A stretch of 47,894 nt of DNA from NCBI GenBank assembly GCA_038241115.1, contig JBBRGA010000006.1, positions 1 to 47,894 of the forward strand. Reading direction: 5' to 3'. The notes beneath the pieces were generated by a model that worked only from the letters and a program-made list of their open reading frames with translations, was not told the DNA's origin and did no database searches. The first letter of the stretch is position 1, and every line of letters begins with the position of its first letter. Shown piece by piece: positions 7,319-16,182 of this stretch. Position numbers and translations under genes: made by a program. The DNA is from JANYJJ01 sp038241115. GTDB taxonomy: Bacteria > Pseudomonadota > Gammaproteobacteria > Burkholderiales > Burkholderiaceae_C.

Positions 7319-8383
7319 TCAGATCACCGTCGGCGCCAACTCGCCAGCCGCGTAGCGCTGCGCCACTTGCACCAACGTCAAGGGCTTGATCTTGGCGGCT
7401 TGGCCTTCGCAGTTGAACTCTTGATAGCGCTGCTTGCAGATTTTTTTGGCGGCTTCGCGGGCCGGTTTCAAATAGTCGCGGGGGTCGAACTTGTCGGGGT
7501 TTTGCGCCATGTACTGGCGGATGGCGGCGGTCATGGCCAAGCGCACATCGGTGTCGATGTTGATTTTGCGAACACCGAATTTAATGGCTTCTTGGATCTC
7601 ACTCACGGGCACGCCGTAGGTTTCTTTCATCGCGCCGCCAAATTCGCGAATCACCGCCAAAAGGTCTTGCGGCACGCTGGAGCTGCCGTGCATCACCAAG
7701 TGGGTGTTGGGAATGCGTTTGTGGATTTCTTTGATGCGGCTGATGGCCAAAATGTCGCCGGTGGGCTTGCGGGTGAATTTGTAGGCCCCGTGGCTGGTGC
7801 CAATAGCGATGGCCAGAGCGTCGCAGTGGGTGCGCTTGACGAACTCGGCGGCTTCTTCAGGGTCGGTCAGCAACTGGTCCATGGTCATGGTGGCTTCGGT
7901 GCCATGGCCGTCTTCTTTGTCGCCTTTCATGGTCTCCAGTGAACCCAGGCAACCCAATTCGCCTTCCACCGTCACGCCCAACCGGTGTGCCATGTCCACC
8001 ACCTTGCGAGTCACATCGACGTTGTAATCGAAGCTGGCAATGGTTTTGCCGTCGGCTTGCAATGAACCGTCCATCATCACCGAGCTGAAGCCGAGGTTGA
8101 TGGCGCCCTGGCAAACGTCCGGGCTTTGGCCGTGGTCTTGGTGCATGACCAGCGGGATGTGCGGCCAGGTTTCAACGGCCGCTTGAATCAGGTGCTTGAT
8201 GAAGGCTTCGCCGGCGTATTTGCGGGCGCCCGCGCTGGCCTGCAAGATGACGGGCGCACCGACCTCGTCAGCGGCCGACATGACGGCTTGAACCTGCTCC
8301 AGGTTGTTGACGTTGAAAGCCGGGATGCCGTATTGGTGTTCGGCGGCGTGGTCCAACAGTTGGCGCATGGAAACGAGTGGCAT
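7319..8383 (-). CDS. fba: Fructose-bisphosphate aldolase, class II
   Basis: Zinc-dependent reversible cleavage of fructose 1,6-bisphosphate in glycolysis, gluconeogenesis and, where present, the Calvin cycle. The 354 residues fit the long type B class II enzymes (CbbA/Fba). Metal and substrate motifs are present: HQDHGQ, the EGELGCLG glutamates, GTSHGAYK, MHGSSSVP and the NIDTD phosphate loop. The start at 8383 has AGGAG eight bases upstream and gives the usual N-terminus (MPLVSMRQLL); the open frame continues further upstream but is not conserved in character. It lies 100 bases after the dehydratase gene and 40 before purC on the same strand. Confidence 0.96.
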   Translation of the reverse strand: MPLVSMRQLLDHAAEHQYGIPAFNVNNLEQVQAVMSAADEVGAPVILQASAGARKYAGEAFIKHLIQAAVETWPHIPLVMHQDHGQSPDVCQGAINLGFSSVMMDGSLQADGKTIASFDYNVDVTRKVVDMAHRLGVTVEGELGCLGSLETMKGDKEDGHGTEATMTMDQLLTDPEEAAEFVKRTHCDALAIAIGTSHGAYKFTRKPTGDILAISRIKEIHKRIPNTHLVMHGSSSVPQDLLAVIREFGGAMKETYGVPVSEIQEAIKFGVRKINIDTDVRLAMTAAIRQYMAQNPDKFDPRDYLKPAREAAKKICKQRYQEFNCEGQAAKIKPLTLVQVAQRYAAGELAPTVI

Positions 8384-8483
8384 GGGGAGCTCCTGAGCTT
8401 GAAAAACCCGAGACTGCTGGGTAACTTCCTTGAGTCTACCGAGCCCATGCGGGCCTGCGCTGTGTGCACAACGGTGAAATTTC

Positions 8484-9761
8484 TCAGCCCACCCGCTCCA
8501 CCCGGTAATCCTGCACACGCATTGCGGCGAGTATTTCTTCGATGTGCGCCGCACCGCGTGTGTGAACCACCACGTCCATCTGCACCCGCTCCACCGACAG
8601 CGTGCTGAACGCGCGTTGATGCTGCACCTCGTCAATGTTGGCGCCCAGTTGGCCCAGCAGTGTGGCGACGTTGGCCAGCGCACCAGGCACGTCACGCACA
8701 TCAAAGCGCAGCCTCGCCAGGCGGCCCGACTTGACCATGCCGCGCTCAATGATCTCGGCCAGCATCAAAGGCTCGATGTTGCCGCCGCACAAAATCAGGC
8801 CCACTTTGCGTCCCTTGAAGCGCGCGCTGTTTTTTACGCTGCCTTGAACGCTCTGTTGAATCAAAGCCGCCAGACCGACGGCGCCTGCGCCTTCGACCAC
8901 GGTTTTCTCGATCTCCAGCAGCATCAATATCGCTTGCTCGATTTCGTCTTCGCTCACCAGCAGCATGTCGTCCACCAGCTGCCGAATGATCGGCAAGGTG
9001 TGCTCACCCGGACTTTTCACGCCGATGCCGTCGGCGATGGTGACGCTGCCAATCTCGCGCTGCTGCCCGTGCACGGCGTTCCACGCCGCTGGGAAGCGCT
9101 CGGTCTGCACACCGACCACTTCGATGTCAGGCTTCAACGCCTTCGCGGCGGTGGCCACACCGCTGATCAAGCCGCCCCCGCCCACTGCCACCAGCAAGGT
9201 GTCGATGCTGGGTTGTTGACGCAGCATTTCCAGCGCCACCGTGCCCTGCCCTGCGGCCACCGCCAGGTCGTCAAACGGATGCACAACCGTCAGGCCCAGT
9301 TGCTGTGCCATTTGCAAACCGTGGGCGCGCGCATCGTCGAAGGTGTCACCCATCAACACCACCTTGGCGCCAAAGCGGCGCGTGCTTTCGACCTTCACCG
9401 TCGACGCGAACCGCGGCATCACGATGGTGGCCGGTATGCCCAGGCGTTGCGCGTGATATGCCACGCCCTGCGCGTGGTTGCCGGCCGACACCGCGAGCAC
9501 GCCGCGCGCGCACTGCTCGGTCGTGAGTTGGGCGATTTTGTTCAGTGCACCGCGCTCTTTGAAGGAAGCCGTGAACTGCAAGTTTTCAAACTTCAGGAAG
9601 ACGTCGCAGCCGGCAATCGACGACAGGGTTTTTGATTGCAGACACGGCGTGTCTTGCAGGTGACCCCGCAAACGCAAGGCGGCCGCTTCGATATCAGCCA
9701 GACTCAAACTCTGCAAACTCGGCGTTGCAGCGCTTGGTGAAGCCCGCCCTTCAGCCTTCAT
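8484..9761 (-). CDS. ilvA: Threonine ammonia-lyase (dehydratase) with ACT domain
   Basis: PLP enzyme converting threonine (or serine) to 2-oxobutyrate (or pyruvate) and ammonia. The PLP lysine is in SFKERG (Lys68), with SAGNHAQG and the glycine-rich VGGGG phosphate loop after it. A single ACT domain (about residues 345-425) follows. This makes it the short, ACT-bearing type rather than the two-ACT-like biosynthetic IlvA of E. coli, so a catabolic role or different effector control is possible. The ATG at 9761 overlaps the pyk stop as ATGA, pointing to translational coupling. The symbol is the common annotation for this family, and its biosynthetic role here is not proven. Confidence 0.9.
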   Translation of the reverse strand: MKAEGRASPSAATPSLQSLSLADIEAAALRLRGHLQDTPCLQSKTLSSIAGCDVFLKFENLQFTASFKERGALNKIAQLTTEQCARGVLAVSAGNHAQGVAYHAQRLGIPATIVMPRFASTVKVESTRRFGAKVVLMGDTFDDARAHGLQMAQQLGLTVVHPFDDLAVAAGQGTVALEMLRQQPSIDTLLVAVGGGGLISGVATAAKALKPDIEVVGVQTERFPAAWNAVHGQQREIGSVTIADGIGVKSPGEHTLPIIRQLVDDMLLVSEDEIEQAILMLLEIEKTVVEGAGAVGLAALIQQSVQGSVKNSARFKGRKVGLILCGGNIEPLMLAEIIERGMVKSGRLARLRFDVRDVPGALANVATLLGQLGANIDEVQHQRAFSTLSVERVQMDVVVHTRGAAHIEEILAAMRVQDYRVERVG

Positions 9762-11188
9762 CCGACCCTGCAAACTTTGAGCATGTTGGTGCCGCCGGGG
9801 TAGCCCATCGGCTCGCCGCATGTGATGGCGTAGGTGTCGCCCGGCTTGAGCACGCCGCGCTCAATCAGAAGCGCCTCGGCATGGTTCAGCGCTTCGTCGC
9901 GGTCGGTGAACGACGGCATCAGCAGCGGGCGCACGTTGCGGTACAGCGCCATCTTGCGCTGGCTGAACACCCTGGAAGTCAAGCCGTAGATGGGCACATG
10001 AATTTTGTGGCGGCTCATCCACAGCGCCGAAGAGCCCGACTCGGTCAACGCAAGAATCGCCTTGCAGCCCAGGTGGTAGGCGGTGAACAGCGCCGCCATG
10101 GCAATGGACTGGTCGATGCGGCCGAAGGTTTTGTTGGTGAAGCTGGCGTCGAGCGAAATCTCTTCGGCGCGCTCGGCTTCCAGGCAAATGGTGGACATCA
10201 TTTGCACGGTTTCCACCGGGTACCTGCCCGCCGCCGTTTCGGCGCTGAGCATGACGGCGTCGGTGCCATCGAGCACCGCATTCGCCACGTCGCTGACCTC
10301 GGCGCGCGTAGGCACCGGATTGACGATCATCGACTCCATCATTTGCGTGGCGGTGATGTCGATGCGGTCCATCTCGCGCGCCATCTTGATCATGCGTTTT
10401 TGCAGCGCGGGCACGGTGGCCGCGCCGACTTCCACCGCCAAATCACCACGCGCCACCATGATGCCGTCGCTGGCCTTGAGGATGCTTTCCAGCGCAGGAA
10501 TGGCTTCGCTGCGCTCGATTTTGGCGATCAGTGCCGGCTTGTGTTTCCACGGCTCACCGGCGACGTTGGCGAGCTGACGCGCCATCTCCATGTCGGTTGC
10601 GTTTTTAGGAAAACTCACCGCCAGGTATTCGCACTGAAAGCTCATCGCGGTTTTGATGTCTTCCATGTCTTTCGACGTGAGCGCCGGTGCGGTCAAGCCG
10701 CCACCGGCTTTGTTGATGCCTTTGTTGTTGCTGAGCTCGCCGCCCACCACCACGGTGGTGTGAACCTGCTCACCGCGAACGGCGATCACCGTCAACTCCA
10801 GCAGGCCGTCATTCAGCAGCAAGGTGTCACCGGGCTTGACGTCGCGCGGCAGCTCCTTGTAGTCCAGGCCCACACGCTGGTTGGTGCCGAGTTCAGTGGA
10901 GCCTCCGTCGAGCACGAATGCTTGACCCGGCTCCAGCATGGTTTTGCCGCCTTCGAACTTGCCGACGCGAATTTTTGGGCCCTGCAGGTCGGCCATGATG
11001 GCGACCTCTTTGCCCGCGGCGCGCGCCACCTCGCGCACCAGCGCGGCACGGTCGATGTGGTCTTGCGCCGAGCCGTGCGAAAAGTTAAGCCGCACCACGT
11101 CCACGCCCGCGCGAATCATGCGGCCCAGCACTTCAGGCGAACTGGAAGCAGGGCCGAGGGTGGCGACGATCTTGGTGGCACGTGGCAT
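9758..11188 (-). CDS. pyk: Pyruvate kinase
   Basis: Transfers phosphate from phosphoenolpyruvate to ADP in the last step of glycolysis. The 476 residues contain the full barrel: TKIVATLGPASSS at the N-terminus, NFSHG, the active-site signature IAKIERSEA and ARGDLAVE, and ATQMMESM. The C-terminal effector domain is also present. The start at 11188 has GGAG nine bases upstream; a second in-frame ATG at 11203 would add five residues. pgk ends 23 bases upstream and the threonine dehydratase start overlaps the stop, so pgk-pyk-dehydratase is probably one operon. Confidence 0.96.
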   Translation of the reverse strand: MPRATKIVATLGPASSSPEVLGRMIRAGVDVVRLNFSHGSAQDHIDRAALVREVARAAGKEVAIMADLQGPKIRVGKFEGGKTMLEPGQAFVLDGGSTELGTNQRVGLDYKELPRDVKPGDTLLLNDGLLELTVIAVRGEQVHTTVVVGGELSNNKGINKAGGGLTAPALTSKDMEDIKTAMSFQCEYLAVSFPKNATDMEMARQLANVAGEPWKHKPALIAKIERSEAIPALESILKASDGIMVARGDLAVEVGAATVPALQKRMIKMAREMDRIDITATQMMESMIVNPVPTRAEVSDVANAVLDGTDAVMLSAETAAGRYPVETVQMMSTICLEAERAEEISLDASFTNKTFGRIDQSIAMAALFTAYHLGCKAILALTESGSSALWMSRHKIHVPIYGLTSRVFSQRKMALYRNVRPLLMPSFTDRDEALNHAEALLIERGVLKPGDTYAITCGEPMGYPGGTNMLKVCRVG

Positions 11189-11211
11189 GAATGAAGACTC
11201 CATAAAGGGTT

Positions 11212-12414
11212 TTAGGCAGCAGACTCTTGAGCGCGGCGCTGAAGAATCTCAAAAGCGGGCAAGGTTTTGCCCTCCAGAATTTCCAGGAAGGCACCGCCGC
11301 CGGTCGAGATATAGCCCACATCTTTTTCAATGCCGTACTTGGCAATGGCAGCCAAGGTGTCGCCACCTCCGGCAATGCTGAAGGCGCTGGACGCCGCGAT
11401 GGCACGAGCGATGGCTTCGGTGCCGTGCGAGAACGCAGCAAACTCAAAAACGCCCACCGGCCCATTCCAGACAATGGTGCCCGCGACTTTCAGCTGCTCT
11501 GCCAGCATCGCGGCGGTCTTGGGGCCGATGTCCAAAATCAAATCATCTGCAGCCACCTCGGTCGACGCTTTGACCGTGGCCACCGCGTCGGCAGAAAACG
11601 CTTTGGCGGTGACGACGTCGACCGGAATAGGCACGGCCGCGCCGCGCGCCTTCATCAACTCGATCACGGCTTTGGCCTGGTCCAGCAAATCTGCCTCTGC
11701 CAATGATTTGCCTATGGGCAAACCCGCTGCCAGCATGAAGGTGTTGGCGATGCCGCCGCCGACGATCAATTGGTCCACCTTGCCCGCAAGCGCCTTCAAG
11801 ATGGTGAGTTTGGTGCTGACCTTGCTGCCCGCCACGATGGCCACCAGCGGCCGCTTGGGGTTGGCCAAGGCTTTGCTGATGGCGTCAATTTCGGCCGCCA
11901 ACAACGGCCCGGCGCAGGCGACTTTGGCGAACTGCGCAATGCCGTAGGTGGTGGCCTCGGCGCGGTGCGCAGTACCGAAAGCGTCGTTCACGAAAACGTC
12001 GCACAGCGCGGCCAATTTTCTCGCCAAGCCCTCGTCGTTTTTTTTCTCACCCTTGTTGAAACGGCAGTTCTCGAGCATCACCACATGCCCCGGCTGCACC
12101 GCTACGCCGTCAACCCAATTGGCAATCAGCGGTACTTCAAAACCCATCAGCTCGGACAAGCGTTTGGCCACTGGTGCCAAGGAGTCTTCGGCTTTGAACT
12201 CCCCCTCGGTGGGCCGGCCCAAATGCGAGGTCACCATCACGGCAGCTCCGGCTTGCAGCGCCGTGCGAATGCAAGGAATCGAGGCGCGAATTCGGGTGTC
12301 TTCGGTGATGGAACCAGACCCGTCCAGCGGGACATTCAAGTCGGCGCGGATGAACACGCGCTTTTCTTTCAATTGCCCTGCGGCGGCGAGGTCTTGAAAA
12401 CGGATGACGTTCAT
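11212..12414 (-). CDS. pgk: Phosphoglycerate kinase
   Basis: Reversible phosphoryl transfer between 1,3-bisphosphoglycerate and ADP. The 400 residues are the normal length. Motifs are RADLNVPL and SHLGRP near the N-terminus, the LLAAEIDAISKAL region, GPKTAAML, NGPVGVFE and the C-terminal GGGDTLAA nucleotide loop. The start at 12414 (MNVIRF) is the usual one; an upstream reading to 12474 adds unconserved residues. It heads the pgk-pyk-dehydratase group, 95 bases after azlD, so a promoter may lie in 12415-12509. Confidence 0.96.
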   Translation of the reverse strand: MNVIRFQDLAAAGQLKEKRVFIRADLNVPLDGSGSITEDTRIRASIPCIRTALQAGAAVMVTSHLGRPTEGEFKAEDSLAPVAKRLSELMGFEVPLIANWVDGVAVQPGHVVMLENCRFNKGEKKNDEGLARKLAALCDVFVNDAFGTAHRAEATTYGIAQFAKVACAGPLLAAEIDAISKALANPKRPLVAIVAGSKVSTKLTILKALAGKVDQLIVGGGIANTFMLAAGLPIGKSLAEADLLDQAKAVIELMKARGAAVPIPVDVVTAKAFSADAVATVKASTEVAADDLILDIGPKTAAMLAEQLKVAGTIVWNGPVGVFEFAAFSHGTEAIARAIAASSAFSIAGGGDTLAAIAKYGIEKDVGYISTGGGAFLEILEGKTLPAFEILQRRAQESAA

Positions 12415-12509
12415 AGGCGATCGGGTCGGTTGAAATTTTAAAGACAGCGAAGTTTTAGAACTTACAGCGCGCATTCAAGCCGGGGTCACGCTCGGTGACG
12501 GACCGCAAC

Positions 12510-12839
12510 TCACCAGCCCAGGCCCAGCTTGAGCGGAACGAGCACCGCCATGCCGCAGACGATGGTGCCCAAAATGCCGCGTTTCCAAAAAAAGTAGGCG
12601 CTTGCGGCCACCACGGCGAACAGGCGTGCGTCTTGCCAAGTGCCGATCAAATGACCTTGCGTCATGACCACTTCGGGCACCACCACGGCCGCCAACGCGG
12701 CCAATGGCGCGTAGCGCAAACCGCGCTGCACCCATTCGGGCAACACCAATTCGCGCGACGAAAACAAGAAAAACGAGCGCGTGACCACGGTGATGACGGC
12801 CAAGCCCAGGATGGTGATGACGGCCTCCTGGTTGCTCAT
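12510..12839 (-). CDS. azlD: AzlD-family branched-chain amino acid exporter, small subunit
   Basis: A 109-residue inner-membrane protein with four hydrophobic segments (about residues 5-25, 40-60, 65-85 and 88-108) and the conserved TRSFF and LRYAPLAALAAVVVPE segments of AzlD. It pairs with AzlC to export branched-chain amino acids or their analogues. The start overlaps the azlC stop by four bases, consistent with coupled, stoichiometric synthesis. Confidence 0.92.
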   Translation of the reverse strand: MSNQEAVITILGLAVITVVTRSFFLFSSRELVLPEWVQRGLRYAPLAALAAVVVPEVVMTQGHLIGTWQDARLFAVVAASAYFFWKRGILGTIVCGMAVLVPLKLGLGW

Positions 12840-13636
12840 GCCGATACCGCGCCTTTGCGCGACTTGTTGTCCAGCGCGGAATCACCGGGCGCTGCGTCGG
12901 CCGCTCGCAGCAAGGCGTCGCGCACCCGGCGACCGGTGCTGCCTGAGCCGTCAATTATCAAACCGACGCAAACGGCCGCCGCAATGGCCACCACGATGTG
13001 CAGTCGAAACGGCAACGCAAAAGCGGCCACCGCCGCTGCACCCGCCACCGCAGCCGCCAGCGCGGTGGCTTTGTCCGACATCAACGAATAAATCAACCCC
13101 AGCAACGCCAGCACGCCCGCAAATCCCAAGCCCCAATCGGTGGGAATGCGGTCGGCCAACAAAATTCCAATGACCGAGGGGATTTGCCAGGCACACCAAT
13201 TCAAACTGGTGCCACCCAAAAAGTACTCGATTTGGCCTTCGTCAGCGCTGGGTGTTTGAAAGCGCTTCATGAAAAGCACATAGCTGAGATCGGCGCTGAC
13301 GTAGCCCAACAGCAAACGCTGCTTCAGCGGGTACCGCATGAAGAAGGGCCGCCACTGCGCGCTGAAAATCACAAAGCGCAAATTGACGCAAAACGCCGTG
13401 GCCCAAATGACCCAAATGGGCGCGCCCACGGCCATCAAAGGCAAAGCCGCCAACTGCGCGCTGCCAGCAAACACAGTGAAGGTCATGAGCAAGGCAAGCG
13501 GCACGCTCAAACCCGCTTTGACCATCGCCACGCCTGTCACCAAGCCCCAGGCCGCAATGCCCAGGCTGACCGACGACATTTCAGCCACGCCGACACGAAA
13601 TTGAGGGTGGCGCCAAGCGCTGAACAGAGATTGCAT
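12836..13636 (-). CDS. azlC: AzlC-family branched-chain amino acid exporter, large subunit
   Basis: A 266-residue polytopic membrane protein of the AzlC family. It shows the early GxxAWGLVTGVAMVKAG helix, the TFTVFAGSAQLA segment and the FVIFSAQWRPFF loop. About six to eight membrane helices are visible, followed by a polar C-terminal tail of about 30 residues. The start at 13636 gives the usual N-terminus; the open frame continues upstream to 13786 with Cys/Arg-rich sequence that does not look like protein. It forms the exporter with AzlD, whose gene overlaps its end. Confidence 0.9.
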   Translation of the reverse strand: MQSLFSAWRHPQFRVGVAEMSSVSLGIAAWGLVTGVAMVKAGLSVPLALLMTFTVFAGSAQLAALPLMAVGAPIWVIWATAFCVNLRFVIFSAQWRPFFMRYPLKQRLLLGYVSADLSYVLFMKRFQTPSADEGQIEYFLGGTSLNWCAWQIPSVIGILLADRIPTDWGLGFAGVLALLGLIYSLMSDKATALAAAVAGAAAVAAFALPFRLHIVVAIAAAVCVGLIIDGSGSTGRRVRDALLRAADAAPGDSALDNKSRKGAVSA

Positions 13637-13787
13637 GTGCGCATTGTCGCGCCCACAGTTTGATGGCCAGGGCGCCCAGAACGTTTTATCCGCCAGGCCT
13701 TTGGCGATGCCGCAGCGACATCGTGAACACCAGGTGCAGCGGTCGATGCAGCGTTGCCGGTTCGCGGTCGAACGCGCGCTGCGCAAA

Positions 13788-14216
13788 TTACGGCGTCTTG
13801 CCTTCTTTGGGTTTGCTGGCTTTGTCGGCTTTGGCTGTCTTGTCGGCTTTTTCGAGTTTTTCGGCTTTGCTTGATTTGCCTGAAAGCTTTTCGTCGGCGA
13901 CGGCCTCGTCGGCTTGTGCGTCCTTTGCGCTCGCGACTTGCGTGGCCAGTTGCGAAGGCACCGGCTCTATTTTGTTTTCACGCATGTAGTCGTTCATGTC
14001 GCGCCACCCGGCAAACACCGCAGCCTTTTCTGCCTTCTTGTTCAATGTGTAGCAGTCTTCGATGGCGCGTCCTGCATGGCGGCACGCGCCGCCGATGGCC
14101 TTGCCGTCGGCGTCGCGCATGGCGGCAAGCTTCTCGGGCGAATCAATGCCCAATGCATCGCAGCCGCTGAGGAAGACGGCTGCAGTCAAAACGAGATGGA
14201 GGACTTGGCGGTACAT
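13788..14216 (-). CDS. Small predicted lipoprotein with Lys/Ala-rich tail
   Basis: A 142-residue protein starting at 14216 with a lipoprotein signal: a hydrophobic stretch ending in a FLSGC lipobox (Cys19). The middle part (to about residue 95) contains two further cysteines in CRHAGRAIEDCYTL and a GWRDMNDYMRENK segment. The pattern is seen in small Burkholderiales lipoproteins of unknown role. The C-terminal third is a low-complexity stretch of Lys, Ala, Asp and Ser, possibly contacting acidic surface polymers or simply disordered. Its function is unknown to me. It lies 108 bases after the start of fmt on the same strand. Confidence 0.75.
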   Translation of the reverse strand: MYRQVLHLVLTAAVFLSGCDALGIDSPEKLAAMRDADGKAIGGACRHAGRAIEDCYTLNKKAEKAAVFAGWRDMNDYMRENKIEPVPSQLATQVASAKDAQADEAVADEKLSGKSSKAEKLEKADKTAKADKASKPKEGKTP

Positions 14217-14324
14217 GGTGGTTTGCGTTGCTTCAATGCACTTTCTCGGCAGACCGCCCGAAAACTTGAGGCTATTTTCCAAACCTCTCGCCCCAACTCA
14301 AGTCCCAGCCTCTGACGCCTTTCC

Positions 14325-15326
14325 TCAGACCGGCGCACCCAGGCGCTGATGAAGCAAGGGGGGCGCTGACAACAAGAAATCGTGCGCACTCAAACGCTTG
14401 CCGCCTGGGCGTTGAAGTTGCGTCAGGCAAAGCGCGCCCTCGCCGCAGGCCACGGTGATGCCGCTGGCATCGACCGCAATGACCGTGCCCGGCAGCGCCG
14501 CGTGCGCGCTTTGAATGGGCTGCGCAGCCCAGACCTTGAGCACGACGCTGTCACCGGCCGCAGGGCCCAATGCCGCGCAGACTGTGGTGCTCGCGCCGGG
14601 AAAAGGATCGAACGCGCGCACTCGTCTGGCAATGACCTCGGCCGACAAGTGCCAGTCAATTGGCGCTTCAGACTTGTCAATCTTGTGGGCGTAGGTGATG
14701 CCCTCGTTGGGCTGCGGTGTGCGCGCCAGAGTGCCCGCTGCCGCAGCCATCACGACATTCACCACCATGCGACCACCCAGCGCCGCCAGGCGGTTGTGCA
14801 AGCTGGCGGTGGTGTCAGCGGGCGCAATGGCCAGGGTCTGCATTTGCAGCATGTCGCCGGTGTCCAGACCGGCGTCCATCTGCATCAGAGTGATGCCCGT
14901 TTGCGAATCGCCCGCCTCCACGGCACGGTGGATGGGCGCCGCACCACGCCAACGCGGCAGCAGGGACGCGTGGATGTTCAGGCACCCCAGACGCGGCAGA
15001 TCGAGCACCCATTGCGGCAGGATCAAACCGTAGGCGGCCACCACCATGACGTCGAGCCGTGCCGCCAGCAGCGCAGCTTGCGCGCGCGCAGCGTCTTCTG
15101 GGTACTTGCCGTCCAAACGCAGACTGCGAGGCTGCGCCACGGCAATGTCGTGCGCTTGTGCAAACGCTTTGACTGGCGACGGGTTGAGCTTCATGCCGCG
15201 ACCGGCAGGACGGTCGGGCTGGGTCAGTACCAGCGGTATTGCAAAGCCCGCCGCGTGCAGGTCAGCAAGCGCAATCTGTGCAAACTCGGGTGTGCCGGCG
15301 AAGCCCACGCGCAACGTGTCATTCAT
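14325..15326 (-). CDS. fmt: Methionyl-tRNA formyltransferase
   Basis: Formylates Met-tRNAi with 10-formyl-tetrahydrofolate for translation initiation. The 333 residues contain the N-terminal Rossmann domain (RVGFAGTPEFA), the HASLLPRWRGAAPIHRA folate/catalytic segment and the DTGDML loop. The C-terminal tRNA-binding domain starts near residue 210. The ATG at 15326 is the standard start; a TTG four codons upstream is an alternative. def lies 39 bases upstream on the same strand, the conserved def-fmt arrangement. Confidence 0.96.
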   Translation of the reverse strand: MNDTLRVGFAGTPEFAQIALADLHAAGFAIPLVLTQPDRPAGRGMKLNPSPVKAFAQAHDIAVAQPRSLRLDGKYPEDAARAQAALLAARLDVMVVAAYGLILPQWVLDLPRLGCLNIHASLLPRWRGAAPIHRAVEAGDSQTGITLMQMDAGLDTGDMLQMQTLAIAPADTTASLHNRLAALGGRMVVNVVMAAAAGTLARTPQPNEGITYAHKIDKSEAPIDWHLSAEVIARRVRAFDPFPGASTTVCAALGPAAGDSVVLKVWAAQPIQSAHAALPGTVIAVDASGITVACGEGALCLTQLQRPGGKRLSAHDFLLSAPPLLHQRLGAPV

Positions 15327-15365
15327 ACAAGATGGCAATCGCCCGAGGCTTTCTTCACGCGCGGG

Positions 15366-15878
15366 TCAGTCGTTCAACTCATCACGTGTTTTTTTGAGCA
15401 TCTTGGTCTTGATGCGGTCTCGCTTCAAGCTGCTCAGGTACTCGACAAACACCTTGCCCAACAAGTGATCCAGCTCGTGTTGAACGGCCACGGCCAGAAG
15501 GCCGTCGGCTTCAAATTCGTAGCTGCTGCCGTCGCGGTTCAGCGCACGCACGGTGACCTGGGCATGCCGCGATACCTTGTCGTAAATAGAAGGCACCGAC
15601 AAACAGCCCTCTTCGGTCATGCGCATCTCGGTACTGCGCGCAATCAGCTCTGGGTTGATGAGCACGTGCGGCGCATCGCGTGCGTCTGAGGTGTCGATGA
15701 CGACAATCCGCTCGTGTACGTCGACTTGACTCGCTGCCAAGCCGACACCGTCGGCTGCGTACATGGTTTCCAGCATGTCGTCGACCAATTGCCGAATGCG
15801 CGCATCCACCTTTGACACCGGCTTTGCCACTGTGTGCAAACGAGGATCTGGGAAGCGAAGGATGTTGAGTATTGACAT
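15366..15878 (-). CDS. def: Peptide deformylase
   Basis: Iron/zinc enzyme that removes the N-formyl group from nascent proteins, undoing the work of Fmt. All three signature motifs are present in the 170 residues: GVGLAASQ, EGCLS (metal Cys) and QHELDH (two metal His and the catalytic Glu). The start at 15878 gives the usual MSILNILRFPDPRL N-terminus. It heads def-fmt and is divergent from the LysM-dprA-smg group across a 304-base gap. Confidence 0.97.
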   Translation of the reverse strand: MSILNILRFPDPRLHTVAKPVSKVDARIRQLVDDMLETMYAADGVGLAASQVDVHERIVVIDTSDARDAPHVLINPELIARSTEMRMTEEGCLSVPSIYDKVSRHAQVTVRALNRDGSSYEFEADGLLAVAVQHELDHLLGKVFVEYLSSLKRDRIKTKMLKKTRDELND

Positions 15879-16182
15879 GGAAGAAGTAACTGAATGAAGC
15901 AATAAGCAGCAAGTTTTCGATGTGTAAGCGACTGCACAAATTCAACCTGATCCTGAAGCCCGATCAAAGCGTGAGACAGCTCACGCACAGGCCTCAAATT
16001 TGACTTGAACGCTGAACCAGCGCGGCCAAGTTTCGTTGCGATATCAAGGCTTTAGAGGCAGAATCTGCGAAGTTAATTGAACATTTTCGCCGAACTGCGG
16101 GCGCCTGCCCAAGCTCAGCCTCACCGCCGCCAAGCCAACACCAAAGCGGCCTGCTACAGCGGGCCCTAGGAGACCTCAGTTC
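15879..16182. promoter_or_regulatory. Divergent promoter region between def and the LysM gene
   Basis: A 304-base gap with no gene. On the plus strand TTGCGA (16036-16041), 17 bases and CAGAAT (16059-16064) form a moderate sigma70-type promoter for the LysM-dprA-smg group. An AGGAG ribosome site stands ten bases before the LysM start. A perfect 7-bp palindrome (GCGTGAG-ACAG-CTCACGC, 15969-15986) lies between the two presumed promoters and could be an operator or an mRNA hairpin. Confidence 0.4.

Noticed and set aside
8384..8749. N-terminal extension of the aldolase frame
   Set aside because: Trp/Cys/Arg-rich sequence overlapping the end of the dehydratase gene; the start at 8383 has a strong ribosome site and the conserved N-terminus.
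9632..11194. 520-codon open frame on the plus strand, antisense to pyk
   Set aside because: No recognisable domain and His/Arg-rich; the minus strand encodes a complete pyruvate kinase.
13637..13786. N-terminal extension of AzlC
   Set aside because: Cys/Arg-rich and hydrophilic, unlike the family; the start at 13636 fits the first membrane helix.
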